Assembly: GCF_016545825.1 (NCBI RefSeq)
Contig: NC_052618.1
Location: 41,548,196 to 41,612,195 of the forward strand
Length of the DNA stretch: 64,000 nt
Source: Eucalyptus grandis
Lineage: Eukaryota; Streptophyta; Magnoliopsida; Myrtales; Myrtaceae
Reading direction: 5' to 3'
The position numbers and the translations under genes are program-made. The notes below the pieces were generated by a model that worked only from the letters and a program-made list of their open reading frames with translations, made no database searches and was not told where the DNA came from. Positions 37,539 through 49,933 of the stretch are shown here, in pieces (the first letter of the stretch is position 1; every line of letters starts with the position of its first letter).

Positions 37539-39589
37539 TAGGGGTGTGCAACCGGACCGGGTTTACCCGGTTCCCGGTCCGGCCCACCCGGAAAACAGGG
37601 TCGGGAACCGGTTCCGGTTAAAACCGGGCCGGGAACCGGTTCCCAAAACGCAGACCCTGTTTAAACCGGTCCGGGAACCGGTTCCGAGGGATTACCCACC
37701 CGGGAACCGGTTCGACCGGACCGGTTTGGGAACCGGTTGGAGAACCGGTTTTTACGCCTAAAGCGAAACCCTAATTTTATTTCTTCCTTTAACTGCAGAG
37801 GCGCAGACGCAAGAACCAGACTTCCCTGAGCTCCTCTCCCGGTTCCCCTCGCGTTCGCACCACCGCTGCCAAGCTCCTCCTCCTCCCCTGCCCCGCCGCC
37901 CCCGCCGTCACCGTCACTGTCATCGTCACCCCCGACAACCTCCACCTGCTCAACCCCTTCCTCGCCTCCTCCTCCTCGCTCCAGCCTCTCGTCTGCCGAT
38001 CTACCGCCGCCCCCCCTTCGTGAAGCTGCCGCTGCCTCGCTGCTCTGCCGGAGCCCCGTTGCCAACGTCTGCTCGTTCGCTCACCACCTCTGGGCGCCAT
38101 CGCCGCTGCGACCAGACGCCAAAAGCCGCCGTTCCTGCCGCGATTCCGTCCTCAGCCCGTCCGTCCGAGCCCCTGCACCACCACCTCCCTGCTGCTGGGT
38201 CCTTCTCTGCTCGACGCCCGACAGATTTGCTCCGCTCGTATCCTGGTGAGCTCCCCCGACCACCCCTGCTTCTTTCTTTCTTCTTTTTTTTTTTTTTTTT
38301 TGGTTTGGCAGAATGTCTTTGTTACTCCTTCTTCTGCAATTTGGTCTACTTCTCAAACTGGGATCTTGATAAAATTTTTATGGGAGGTAATTGATCATAT
38401 TCATCTTCTTCCTCCGTGTCCGAAAGTATGCTATCGTCCATCTCATAGTCAGCACCACCGGTACTAGGTGGGGACGATGTCGCAGAAGGGAGGAGAGAAG
38501 GTGAGGCAGAGACGGTTGCCTCTTAGCATTTGGTGGTCCCAGAGCAAAGCATTTGGTGGGTGCTGGTGGTTGGGTTCGGGTTCGGCGGGTGGGCGAGCGT
38601 GACCAATTTCGTCCACCAGATCGACACGTTCGGGCTCTTCGCCAAGTGCTACCAATGCCCTCCTCCTACACTTCCCCGGCCGACGCCCCACCCCCTCAAC
38701 GTCACCGCATCTCCACCGCTCCAACACCCTCGCCACGGCCTTCGCAACCCTTGAATTTCCTTCTGATTTTCCTGTAACTAGCGATCGGGAATTCACAAAA
38801 TCTCAAAGTCGTGCCAAAGAAAAGCTTCAAATGTTGCTCCTAAAGAAGCTTTGGAGATTTTCCTAGTAGGCAGAGGAGATAGGAACTTAAATGCACAATC
38901 ACCCCCGAATTGTCTATTTCCATTTTTCCAATTAAACCCCAACACCACTTCTATTTTCTGAGTTTAGCTTATAGTTTTTGTCATGTCCTTGAGAGAGGGA
39001 GAGAAGACGAGAGAGAGAGAGAGAATATTGATCCATCTGTATGTTTAGCTATCTTTTGATATGAGATGATGTTCTCAATTGGCTCTCAACTCTCCACCTC
39101 TATCAGCTATATAGTTCATTCACGTGAGTTTTTATGTTTTTCTGACAATGAGAGAATTAACTTTTAATCAGCTTCTGATCTTATTATGAACTGTCAAACC
39201 CACGTGAAAGTTCTATGTTGAATTTATATCTTGTGGGATATGGGGATGCGAGATGGTCGAATTATATATTGGTTGTTTTCTTCAAGGGAGTCCAAATTTT
39301 ATACATGTTCCCAATGAGTTTGGTCGAAGGATGTGCTTGGTCCGGCATTTTTGTTTTAGCAGATAACTCATCTAGACTTGCTTTTCTAAGGTTAATTTTT
39401 ATGCAAAACAGGTTCCAATATAAACAGGGTCAACCTTGTTCCCGGACCGGAAAAACAGGGTGGGCCGGGAACAGGGTCCAATGAAAACAGGGTAGGGAAC
39501 AGGGTCCAAAAAAGGAGAACCGGTTATAACAGGGTAGGGAACAGGGTCCAGGTCTAGACCCTACCCACCCTGGACCCGCTCACCCCTAG
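37539..39589. mobile_element. 2.05-kb hAT-like element with captured gene fragment
   Basis: Left end TAGGGGTGTGCA; right end CACCCCTAG; a nearly perfect inverted pair. It is flanked by an 8-bp duplication: ACTGCTCC on the left (37,531-37,538) and TCTGCTCC on the right (39,590-39,597). The inverted TIM44 copy at 56,905-56,912 still shows a single ACTGCTCC, an empty site. The left sub-terminal region carries about six GGAACCGGTTCC-type palindromes; the right carries GGGAACAGGGTCC repeats. TAGGG-type ends with an 8-bp duplication suit the hAT superfamily. No transposase is visible, so it is non-autonomous. The interior, 37,800-38,440, is GC-rich and exon-like; a (GA)n tract is at about 39,009-39,024. 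Confidence 0.8.
37838..37990 (+). pseudogene. UDP-glycosyltransferase N-terminal fragment in the hAT-like element
   Basis: One open frame reads AKLLLLPCPAAPAVTVTVIV and then TPDNLHLLNPFLASSSSLQP. This is the pattern of the N-terminal GT-B domain of plant family-1 UGTs of the UGT89 type (…VTVLVTPKNLPFLSPLL…). Only about 50 residues are recognisable. No C-terminal PSPG box is present. I read it as an exon fragment captured by the surrounding transposon. The family call is from motif resemblance only. Confidence 0.5.
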
Positions 39590-39819
39590 TCTGCTCCGAC
39601 CGACCACCTGCCTTCGCCGTTGGATGCCGCCCCGCCACTCCGGCCGCCGCCGCCGCCGCCAACGACGGGGTCCTCTCTCTCGGCTACCCAAGTAGCTTCC
39701 TATCAAACCGTTGTTGGGCGCTGGTGCTTCTCCGATTCCTTCTTTCGAAGCAAAGCAAAATCACATCACAAGAGAGGAGATCATAGCTCACAATTCTCGA
39801 CCAAAGTCTCTTCATTCTA

Positions 39820-42800
39820 ATGGCGGCCAAGAAGCTGGTCCGAGACTTGGTGCTCTCGGGACACCCTCTTCGTCTCCACCTTAGTTCTCAGGCCCAGGTT
39901 TTTTTCCTTCTCGAGCTCTTTCTTGATTTTTCTCTCTATATTTCTTGCAATAGCCAGGTAAATTTCTGGGCTTTTATTCCCTTTTCTCTGTATTATGTAA
40001 TTCTTTTGATGTGGGGTTTGTTAATTGAATTGTTGTATAGGCTTCGAGTTCGAGGCTGAGGTTGATTACAGCAGGTGGGCACTCGTGTAATCGTCGATAT
40101 AGCGTGTTTAATGAGTTCTCTAAGAAAGTTAAAGGCGAAGCAAGCGGGTATGCTGATTTTTAGTACCTTCACTCCTCTTTTTCTGTCTTTTCTTTTGTCT
40201 TTTTTTGGTAGTAGAGACGCTAATAATGAAAATGTTCGCAATGCATACCGAAAGGATACCAATGACGCCGACCATTAATGAGTAGTTTGAACTCTAGGAG
40301 CGGTCTGATCAGGGACTGCTCGGCTGTGCTTTTTGAGTTCAATGCTCTTTCTACTGTTAAAGACTCTTGCCCCATTTTTATGCCCTTTGGTTTTATCGTG
40401 GTGTTGGTTCACATTTTAGTCTCATTTGCTTCTGGTAGCTTGTAATTGGAGATTTAACATCGCTTACAATCATATGGAATTAATCTGTAAAGTGTCCTTT
40501 CTATGGTTTTATAGCTCAAAACACGCGTAAATGTTTGGCCTTTTTTCTTTTGGATGAGCTCATGATATATTGATTTGCCACCATGGAGCAATTTCCTTTA
40601 ATTTGCTGTGAGATTCTACGTTTGGGATATCGAGATGCAGATATACCATTTGAGTGTCATATAGATTGCAAATACAGAAATGGTGAAGCTTCATTATATT
40701 GTGCATATGTTTGGGCATATCAGTTAAAATAAAGGAGCAAGAACTAGAGATACTTCTGATGTTGTCTGCTTCATTGTTTTCGGTACTTGGACTTTCAGAC
40801 AAATGATATTGCTTGCCTTTATAATTTATTGGTGTGTTCGGTTTCCTTGAGAGGCTTATTCATGTTAACGATCTTCTTCAATCCTTTGGTCATAGCAATC
40901 CAGAGTTTCAGAAGTCAGTGAAGCAGCTAAAAGAAAAGGCAGAAGAGCTTAAAGGGGTGAAGGAGGAGCTTAAAGTTAGGTAATTTGCAAATCTGTTGGC
41001 TGAAAACCTTTCATTAGCGAGATTGTAGCCCTCTTAACTAACCATCTGACTATCCGAGACATACTTCTTGTTTGGTTGAACATCTGGATAAAGAGCTAAG
41101 GATGTAAAATGGCTTTTGCAGAACAAAACAGACAACTGGGCAGTTGTACAAGCATGTCGATGGTGTTTGGACAGAGGCTGAAGCTACAGCAAAGAAGGTC
41201 TGAATATTTCTTTCCTTTCCTTTGCTTTTTGGGCCAGAAGATGGTCTGAATTGATTCCCTTGGAATATGCCCTGGTCCTGGAAAGGTTATTGAAGCAACA
41301 GACTCTCAAAATCTAGTATAGTATTTTCTTGTTCATTAAAGTTGATGTATTTAATAACTATGAACTTGATCGTGTTTTCTTGGTGAGAAATTTAGTATTC
41401 ACAAAAGTTATACACTTGGGTACCTGGTAGGTAATATTGTGTTTCTGTGCAGCGATTCTTGTTTCTCTTCTGTTATGTCTGCTATGTGGAATTCATTAAT
41501 ATTCTTTGGGGTTTTTGGTTTTCTATAATATTGCATTATCTCCAGGTTTCTGCCAATGTGAGGGAAAAAATATCTTCTGCAACTGAGGAGGTGTGGTTGC
41601 TTTATCCATTGTAATCCTGACAATGCTTACTTATATGCAAGTGACTGTTTAGAAATGTTATCTTTTTGTGTTGCGTTTAGGTCAAAGAACAGTTGGGGAT
41701 TGGGAAGCAAGAGGAATCAGCATCTGCGAGTGGTTCAGCAAAACATGATGCTCACGCCAAAGGTGGAAATGAGGGAAAATCAACAGAAGAAAAATGCAAG
41801 CAGGCTGGTTCTGGTGATAACACAGAATCATTTTTTGGCAAATACAGAACAAGCTTCTTTTCCTCTTCTCCTAAGGTCTCGTCAACTTTCCAGAAGCTGA
41901 AGGGAGTAAAGGTTGTTGACTTGGCAAAGCAGGGATATGATATTGTCAAGGATGAGTTGAGTGGTAGCCCGAGTAAGAGAAAGCATATGGAACATGCGCC
42001 TACTACGTCAACAGTCGAAAGAAGTACAAGAACTGATATAGTTGTTCTACCTTCTAAGCAGTCTCCGTGGAGTAAAAAGTGGGAAGCATTTAAAGAGAAA
42101 GTAATGTTATTTTACTAGTTGTTATGCATGAAAGCTGTTTGCAGATTTAAAGAATATTACATGGGAGTAATCATGGTTCTTAAATCTAATGTTTTCTTTT
42201 TGTAGGTCAAAGGGCATCCCATGTTCAAGCGTATTGGTAACGTGAGTGAGCCAGTTGTAACGAAAGGTCAGGAGGTACGCGCCGAAACCTTTTGTAAATC
42301 TTTACGCTCATTGTCAGATGTCTGTTCCATAGGATTGACTTTTTTGGGCGGAAGCCTGCTTTTAATTGGAAGTTTTTTTCTGGAAAAGCATATGTTGTTT
42401 TAATCTGTTGACCTTTTCTTTGTTTGATCCTCCCTCTTCTCGTCTGATGCAATATCACCTCATGTGTATTATGCCTGTTTGACTTTGCAGATTGCAGAAG
42501 ATATGCGGGAGAGATGGGAAACTAGTGACAGCCCTGTTGTGCATAAAATTCAGGAGTAAGTTGTTCAAGTTGCTCTGTCTCCCCCCTCTTTTCTTTTCTC
42601 TTTTCTCTTCCTGCGGTTTCTCTGCTTCTTCTTATGCATGTGTGAATGCACACCAATGTGTGTGGACTCATGTGGTGGGTGCACTAACCTGGCCATTACA
42701 AGTGCACACTAGACAGCAGCACATAAATACAAGCATACTTCATGTGCAAGCTTGCAGTCCTTGTTTTGCGTGTCATAATTATAGCTGTTATTCTACTGAT

Positions 42801-45745
42801 TTTTATCTTTTTTAACAGTCTCAATGAAACTATCTTTCAAGAAACAGATGCTGCAGCATCTATGAAGGAAATACGCCGGCGAGACCCGTATGGTCACATT
42901 CCTATTTTTTTGTGGTTTCAGTTTCACTTGGTTCTCCTGTCAAATCATAGCTCACTGACATCTGGTGCTTTGCTTGTGGGCTAGATCTTTCTCTTTACCA
43001 GAGTTTGTGGCTGAAGTCCAGGAAGTAGTAAAGCCTGTGCTTAATGCTTACATTAAGGTGGATAATGAGCTTATTTCCTAAAAATTGATTTTCCATTCTT
43101 TTGTATTCCTTGTGATGGATTCTGCTTAGGCCATCTGAACTTCAGCTACTTCTATTCATCATCATGTTTGTGTTTGCTTTGTGCAGGGAGATGTTGAAAC
43201 TTTAAAAATATTGTAGCTCTGAAATCATTGAGAGATGCAAAGCTGAGCATGGTGCTTATCAGAGCCATGGCATTTTTTTCGACAATAGGGTATGATACAA
43301 GGCACATCTAATTTTCTAAGTGAAGTGTTTACTCGTTTACTCTAGCCTCTGTGAAAGAGAATATTAGGAGAAGTTGCTGACAAAATTAATTGATTTTTTT
43401 TTCTCAATAATTTCCTAGTTTCTCTTATGGAGTAGTAACTGTGTAAGTCATAGATGTCAGAAGTTTTGTGAGAACAAAAGGAGAAATGAACACATTGTGC
43501 ATATGCAAATTAACTGCAATGTGGGTTAGTTATGGAGGCACCCCCGCTTTCTATTTAGGTGCCAATACAAGCTATTTTACTTGCACTCGGGTATGGTTGT
43601 CTGACAGAGATATATCCTGGTTTCTAACTCATTTATGAATTTAGATGGGTAATATGTTGAATCGGCATATACATGTAATATATACCGGAATCTTTGTGAT
43701 TTTCTGGGACATATTGTCATTATTCTTCAAGCTTAATGATAAACATTGCATAATATTATGTGTCTCAAAATGACATGAATGATTCAATAGTTGAATTTTA
43801 GATGAAGCATCTCACCACAGGCGTGTCAAGCTCATAGAATAGTTGGAGTATACAAATATAACACACAATCCATGATCATTACATATCTTTATGTGCTTTT
43901 TGCTGGTTTTGAATTCTGATAGCCGCATCTTTTGAATTACTGTATCGCTCCATTATCTCTCTTTTGCAGTTTTCTTTTTCACGTTCTTACTTTTGGTATG
44001 GCAGAGCGACTTGATTACTTTGTCCTAGCTCTGTTTTCTGTATAGTTGGAAGCAGTTATTTTTGTGTTTCCTATTTTTACTATTGCTATTAGATATTGCA
44101 AGTTCGTTTGCTGGACTATCATGGTTTGTTGGTTCAGATTGTCACATTCTGTTGTAGTATATTTATGCTTGTTCTAACTCTTCAATTCTATCCTGAGCAG
44201 ATTCTGCATGTGTCTGACGTTGACGTAAGAGAAACAAAAATGATGGGCACTTCACCAATTATCATTGTCGGGGTATGATTGTACTCTGCTACTTGTGCTG
44301 TTGCACACTCGTTATTTATCTGTAGGAGCTTCTTATTTACAAGCAAAATCTGACTGATTTCCCCCCAATGGCAGTTTCAAACTCAGCAAATATATTGCGT
44401 ACGTGACAAAAATGGTGCCATAACTGAAGGTGGCAAGGTAAGCCAAACTTTTGATTGGATGAGGCCAAGTGGTTAAGGAAAAACCATTTTTTTGTGTTGA
44501 ATACAAAAGGGAAAGCTAAATCATTCAGTCGGTGCATGCTGTTTTCGCAGTTGCATGTGCCCTCATTTGGACAATGGTTTCCGTCGTGTGTTAGTTTCAA
44601 CTTTCATGAAAGGGAATTATGGAGCAGCATAGTTTTTACTTATTTCATGAGTTCTGACAAAAGGTTTTGATTCCATAGTCCAAGGTGTAAGAAGTGAATG
44701 GAGAAGGAGAAGAGGGAGAACACTTGCTTTAGTATTAGGACTTGTGCCTAAGAATGTATGAAATAAATGGCTGAATGTAGTTTGCCCACATTTATGTCAG
44801 GTTTTGCATAAAGATAAGAGATTAATGTGGTTTTAATTTTTCCAGAGTCTACTTCCACTTTCAAACGTCCAAGGAAACTTGATCTTTATTGATTGTCAAT
44901 CTTCATTCTATGAAGATCAAATCCTTTGTGTGTGCTTTGATTCACTGATCTCTCTTTGAAGGGGAGAAATACGACCTATATGAGAGTACAGAGAGATTAA
45001 GCTATTAGGTGATCAGAAAAAATATTGATAGGGATATTATGTTTCACATAAAGTGGCCTATTTGTGGTTAGTCTAACTCAAATCCTCACTGAAATCTAGT
45101 GATGCTTTTGTTACTGTTATAGGCTGAATTTTTTAACATGTAAAATGTCTCAATAAACCAGATTGTCTCAATATCCCATGATCCACGATCTTGCTATAGG
45201 ATGGAATTGGAAAGGCAACCATTAGTGGTATTAGACAACCAGGTTCTCTAGTTCTTGGATTGGCCTGTCCTAACTGCAGAATCATTGATTCATCGTTTTC
45301 TTCTTTTTGAAATTCTCCTCCCTGTTCCTGATGATGAAGATAATTTTGCAGCACAACTCAATGAACTATGGAGCCACATTTTTTAACAATGACGTAGAAG
45401 TTGTATTCTTTCTGCCAAAAGTGTTGCAAATATTGATGTGCATGGTTTAGGCATAAATCGCTTTGTCACCCTCTTGTTGGGTTTATCAAGGGTATGTAGC
45501 CCTATTGACATTATCTGCCTGTTCAGTGAGAAAGTACACCACGATGATCTGAAATGTTATGAAGAGTAATTGCATGTCTCAGAATGTAATCTGATATTGG
45601 TTTGTGTAAACAGGATACGATACACACCGTCTACTATGCTTGGGCTATGCAACAAGTGGATCCGGAAGAGCTTGGGGAAGGTGCTATCTTTCCCATCTGG
45701 AGGTTAAGAGAAATGCAACAAATCGGCGTCCAAGCTCTAATATGA
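39820..45745 (+). CDS. TIM44: TIM44, mitochondrial inner-membrane import subunit, 14 exons (frameshift in exon 11)
   Basis: Exons: 39,820-39,897; 40,041-40,147; 40,896-40,979; 41,122-41,197; 41,546-41,590; 41,681-42,100; 42,206-42,274; 42,491-42,555; 42,819-42,887; 42,985-43,057; 43,187-43,289; 44,201-44,272; 44,375-44,437; 45,614-45,745. TIM44 anchors mtHsp70 to the TIM23 channel and drives matrix import. The start [14 protein letters not shown] opens a presequence rich in R and S with few acids; [47 protein letters not shown] and the end [12 protein letters not shown] are the landmarks. All introns are GT-AG. In exon 11 the run A5 at 43,204-43,208 leaves one base too many relative to the KYCSSE-type reading, and TAG follows at 43,214. 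As sequenced, the product would stop at 371 residues, lacking most of the C-terminal membrane-binding domain. Other exons stay in frame, so a homopolymer sequencing error is plausible. Confidence 0.88.
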
Positions 45746-46809
45746 TGGTTCTATACTTATTTAATCATTGATTAAGACAGGCATGATTCCTGCGTCAGAG
45801 TAGATGATCAGTTGCTTATTCGTATGGTAACGAGTTCGATTTATTGCCGAGATCGGGATAGAAGCTCATCCAGTTAGGATATTCCCTTTTTTTCATTTGG
45901 GGGGTTTCGATATCGACGGGCTGCTGCCAGTTTTGAGGGATTACCGTTAAAGAAAAGAAAGTGTATTTTTTTAATGTTTCATCTCATGTAAAATAAATCT
46001 GGAAACGATCATGAGAATGATCGGAAAGTGGTATGGTACTGTTTCCATTGATTCTAACTGTCCTACCTGCATCGTCACTTCTGATAATGTATCTGTAGCA
46101 GCGTGCTGTTAGACTCTATAAATCCTCATTCAAGCAAATTCAGTTCCAAGACGTTTGGCTCTTGATGTTTGATTTAAGTTGCAGCGTATTGTTGTACGGC
46201 TCCGGCCTCTGGGCACTTGGCATGCCGCAAGCATCGAGCCGTGAGTAGGTTGTCACAGTACCTCGCATCCAATTTTATGCTATCTGCAAACTCGAATTGC
46301 CTCATGCGGTTTCGATGTTTCTTTCCCTGTGCGCTCAGGTTTGGTTTTCTTCATTGAAAGTTAAGTTTAATTGTCACCCTGCATGGTCTCTTCAGTCGGA
46401 ATTTGGGGAACAATTTGCTCCGCCGCAGCAACTGGTGTATAAACAGTTCCTTGCATGCTCTCAGTATAATTTAGGGAGCAATTGGTCCGCTTCAACTGGT
46501 GTGTAAACAGAATTTATATTTTCCTACAAACCGAAAGATGTACAAATTGGACTGCGTAATTATTGGTAGAGCAAAAATTGTAAAGAATATTAGTGAAAAC
46601 CCATCTCTTAGGTTTATTGCCTTCGAACAATAAAATGATTCATAAGTGCTTTTAGAGTTGAAGATGATTGATTCTACAACTTGAAATAATTAGTTAAAAA
46701 GTATATTTTAATTATTGACAATAATTTATATTTAAATATTTTCATCAGAGATAGAAATAATTTTCACCATCCAATTTATGTAAAAGATATAAGAGGATTA
46801 AACGGAGTC

Positions 46810-46897
46810 TCATCTCTCCACCCCAAGAAATGTTTCTCTTAAAAAAATTTGATGAAAATCATCTCTCCACCCCAAGAAATGTTTCTCTTAAAAAAAA
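46810..46897. repeat. Two-unit direct repeat, period 49
   Basis: CATCTCTCCACCCCAAGAAA followed by TGTTTCTCTTAAAAAAA occurs at 46,810 and again at 46,859, separated by a 10-base spacer. The copies are identical. Confidence 0.9.
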
Positions 46898-48914
46898 CAG
46901 AGGCTTCTCTCATACCATGTTAGTTAGCACTTAATTCTGACTCTGAATTTTTGCTTTGGTTTTTGCATGTATGTCAAAGTTGAAATATGGAAGGATCCAC
47001 GGAGAGGCATGTCCACATATTGCTGGAACTCTACTGGCCGAGATCGGGCCAAGGATCTGAATTAGGTTGGAAAGAAGGTTCGTGATTTCTTTGATCTTAA
47101 ATTTGTTGATACTAATTGGCTTAAGAAGAAAGGATAATTAAAGTAGAAATAAACCAATCGAAGGAAATTTTAGAGGAGCGGACTTCCGGCGTTGAGACGA
47201 GGGTGGCGGAGGAAAACTCCCTTTTGCACTTGGAGTTCTGACATCAAATACTATCTATGCTAGCTTTTGGAGAAAGGGTGGATACTTGAAAGATACAAGG
47301 AAGTCAGTGCAACGATTTTTTCATATTAAAAATCGACATATTAAAAGGCACATAAGCATGATTCAATATGTTAACGATGAAAGGATTTGATTGACTAATC
47401 ATATATGTCAAAGGATTTGATTGGACAAATTATAACTTTGAGAGACCCATCACATTATATGAATAAGTTGGAGGATCAATTGTGGGGTTATCTCTTTAAA
47501 TTAAACCATTTTCTACGCCTTAAGGGTAATTTTGTCATTTAAACGATACCAAACAATGAAAAATGAGTTCACACTTTAAAAGTGTTGTACTCTACTCCAT
47601 GGGCATGAAGATTTGAAATTTGGATTGAAATTATTCTTGGAATCTGAATCTTCGTGCATTCATCAAATTGAGGGCTAAAATTGACATTTCATACATGTTT
47701 TCATGATTTATCAAATAAAGCATAAAGTTTCGTAGGTTTAATTTTTTTTTTTTGGTTGAAATAGGCTTCAAAGTTCATTGGAAAGAAAATTAAGCACATC
47801 ACAAAAATAGTGACTCTAGGGGGTAAAAAGGGAAATATCTAATTTTTTAGCATCCAAAACAAAATTATCTTCTTTTCATATATTAGTGCAATATTCCACA
47901 TACATCGACGCGTAAAAATATACAAAATTCAGGTTGTGGCATGGAATGTAATAGAGGTCAAAGAATCGATCTAGAAAGCCAAAACTGTAATACAACAATT
48001 TTGAATCCATAAACTTTAAGGAAGTATAAATTAATTTTTACGATCCATAATAATTTTGCTCGGATGTATATCAAGTTTTGCCTCAACTTATGCAAATAAT
48101 TATAAAAGTGATTAATAATTAATGAGTGGACTATATATAGCATTCCATACTATTGCAAATAATTCAAGTAATTACACCAAATTCATACTAATGAGAATGA
48201 ACAAATCAAAATCAAAAGAAGGTACTTAAAAAGCATTTCATAAAAATTTAAGTTGAACAAACAAATAGGTCTCAAAAATAGTGATATTAGGATTATTAAA
48301 AATATTTATTGACATATTTATCAACCTAAATTAACACTCATGGTTGTGCTTCACCCTAATAGCTTGTATATTAGAAACCAAAAAGCCAATTAAACCAAAT
48401 GGTAAATGAAATTGTGTCGAGTCATTGGATCTATAAAAGTTGGATTTATGACGGAAATTTACTCCTTATTGATAGTCTTAAGTCGATCGGATTCAACTCC
48501 AGTCTCTTATGACATTTCTAATTTTAGGGGTGTGGTCGTTTGAAATTCTAATTACGATAAAAGTAGATATAATACGGTATGAGATTATGGATTTTATTAT
48601 ATTCATTAACTATTTAATAAATCGTAGTGATAAAACCTGATATTTTTGTATTCTATCTTGTCTATTATTTGGTAGTTGTTGTGTATTAGTGTAAATCACA
48701 AATATGCCCTTATATGCTGTTCATGAAAAAAATGCCATCTCTCGTTTTTATCGTGATCCATATCTAATGAGGAAAAACACAAAACATTTGGTAGAAACCA
48801 CTAGGTGAGATAAGAGCAAAATCATCCAAGTCCCCATGGTATAACTATTTTGGAAAAAAAAAAAATCATATCATTGGACATAAAAATCTTGTCTAGATTT
48901 TTTTTTTTTTATAA

Positions 48915-49027
48915 ATATTCTAGTTAGATTCCATTTATATCCAATTTTATCATATCTTGAATAACAATTAAATATTCTAGTTAGATTCTATTTATATCCA
49001 ATTTTATCATATCCTGAATAACAACCA
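48915..49027. repeat. Two-unit tandem repeat, about 56 bp
   Basis: AATATTCTAGTTAGATTC and TTTATATCCAATTTTATCAT recur in the same order in two adjacent units starting at about 48,915 and 48,971, with two or three differences. Confidence 0.85.
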
Positions 49028-49933
49028 AACATAGAGTAGGACATGGCTTTATCTTTAACTACCAAATATAACCTATGAGTAAAGTATAAGTTAGTGATGG
49101 TTCAAGACATTCGATTGTTTTGAGATAGTTTTTCTCGATAAGGGTTAAGCATGTGCCTGTGCTTGTTGTGACTTTTAAGTGTCTTTTCAATTTTTGTTCT
49201 TTACAATTAATTATCATTTTTTTAATAACCAAGAGGCACCGCCCCTTTTTAATTATCGTTCTTCAAAAGTAATTATCACTTTCTTAGTAACCAAGAAGCA
49301 TAGGTGCAAACGCCCCGCATGAGATACCCTGTAAGTGTCACAGACCTATTAAATTTGTGATATTTGAACAGGTGAATTCCAGGTCCTGACCCGACTAACT
49401 GCGCAAACTCTAATGGTTGGATTGCTTTACTCGACGAGACCAAAATGGGCTAAATTGAAGTGCCCTGGAAATTTTCGTTTTAACATAATTTGTTTAGACA
49501 TGACTCCTTTGACCGTGGGCACGATTGGCACCCGACCCCCTTACTCTTAGTTCCGTCCTTAAATATATAAATTTGTGAATTCAAAAACAGATATTCGAAA
49601 CTACAAATTTCCCATCTACTGTGTGCTAGCTCAACTTAGAACAACTTGTCACTAAAAGTGCACATTAAATAAGAAACAAACCCCTTTTATCATCAGAGCA
49701 AGCACATCTACACATAGAAAAAAGGCCACTTTATTTTTATTTGATTAACCCAAAAGTTTCTCATAAACATGCTCTTAGCTCTCTTCTGAATCCCGCCTAC
49801 AATTTAATTTAACCTTCTCTTACTCTAGAAGAAGGATTTTTGGCATTTCAGTGACCCTTTTTACTACCCTACCATACCATAATTTAACCATAACCTTCGT
49901 GCTGCTTAGGCAACGAAATGTACACCGTACTAA

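Larger units (their letters stand above)
45746..49933. other. AT-rich intergenic DNA
   Basis: The first 300 bases hold the TIM44 3' flank. The remainder is AT-rich. A TAGGGGTGTGG phrase at 48,536 resembles a hAT end but no matching right end is evident. Tandem repeats are listed separately. Frames at 46,297-46,506 and 47,958-48,143 have no recognisable content. Confidence 0.5.

Noticed and set aside
38464..38796. Coding-looking frames in the second GC-rich block of the hAT-like element
   Set aside because: No family resemblance on either strand. Left as unidentified captured or anonymous sequence.
48536..49030. Possible second hAT element starting TAGGGGTGTGG
   Set aside because: No matching right end or target duplication was found.
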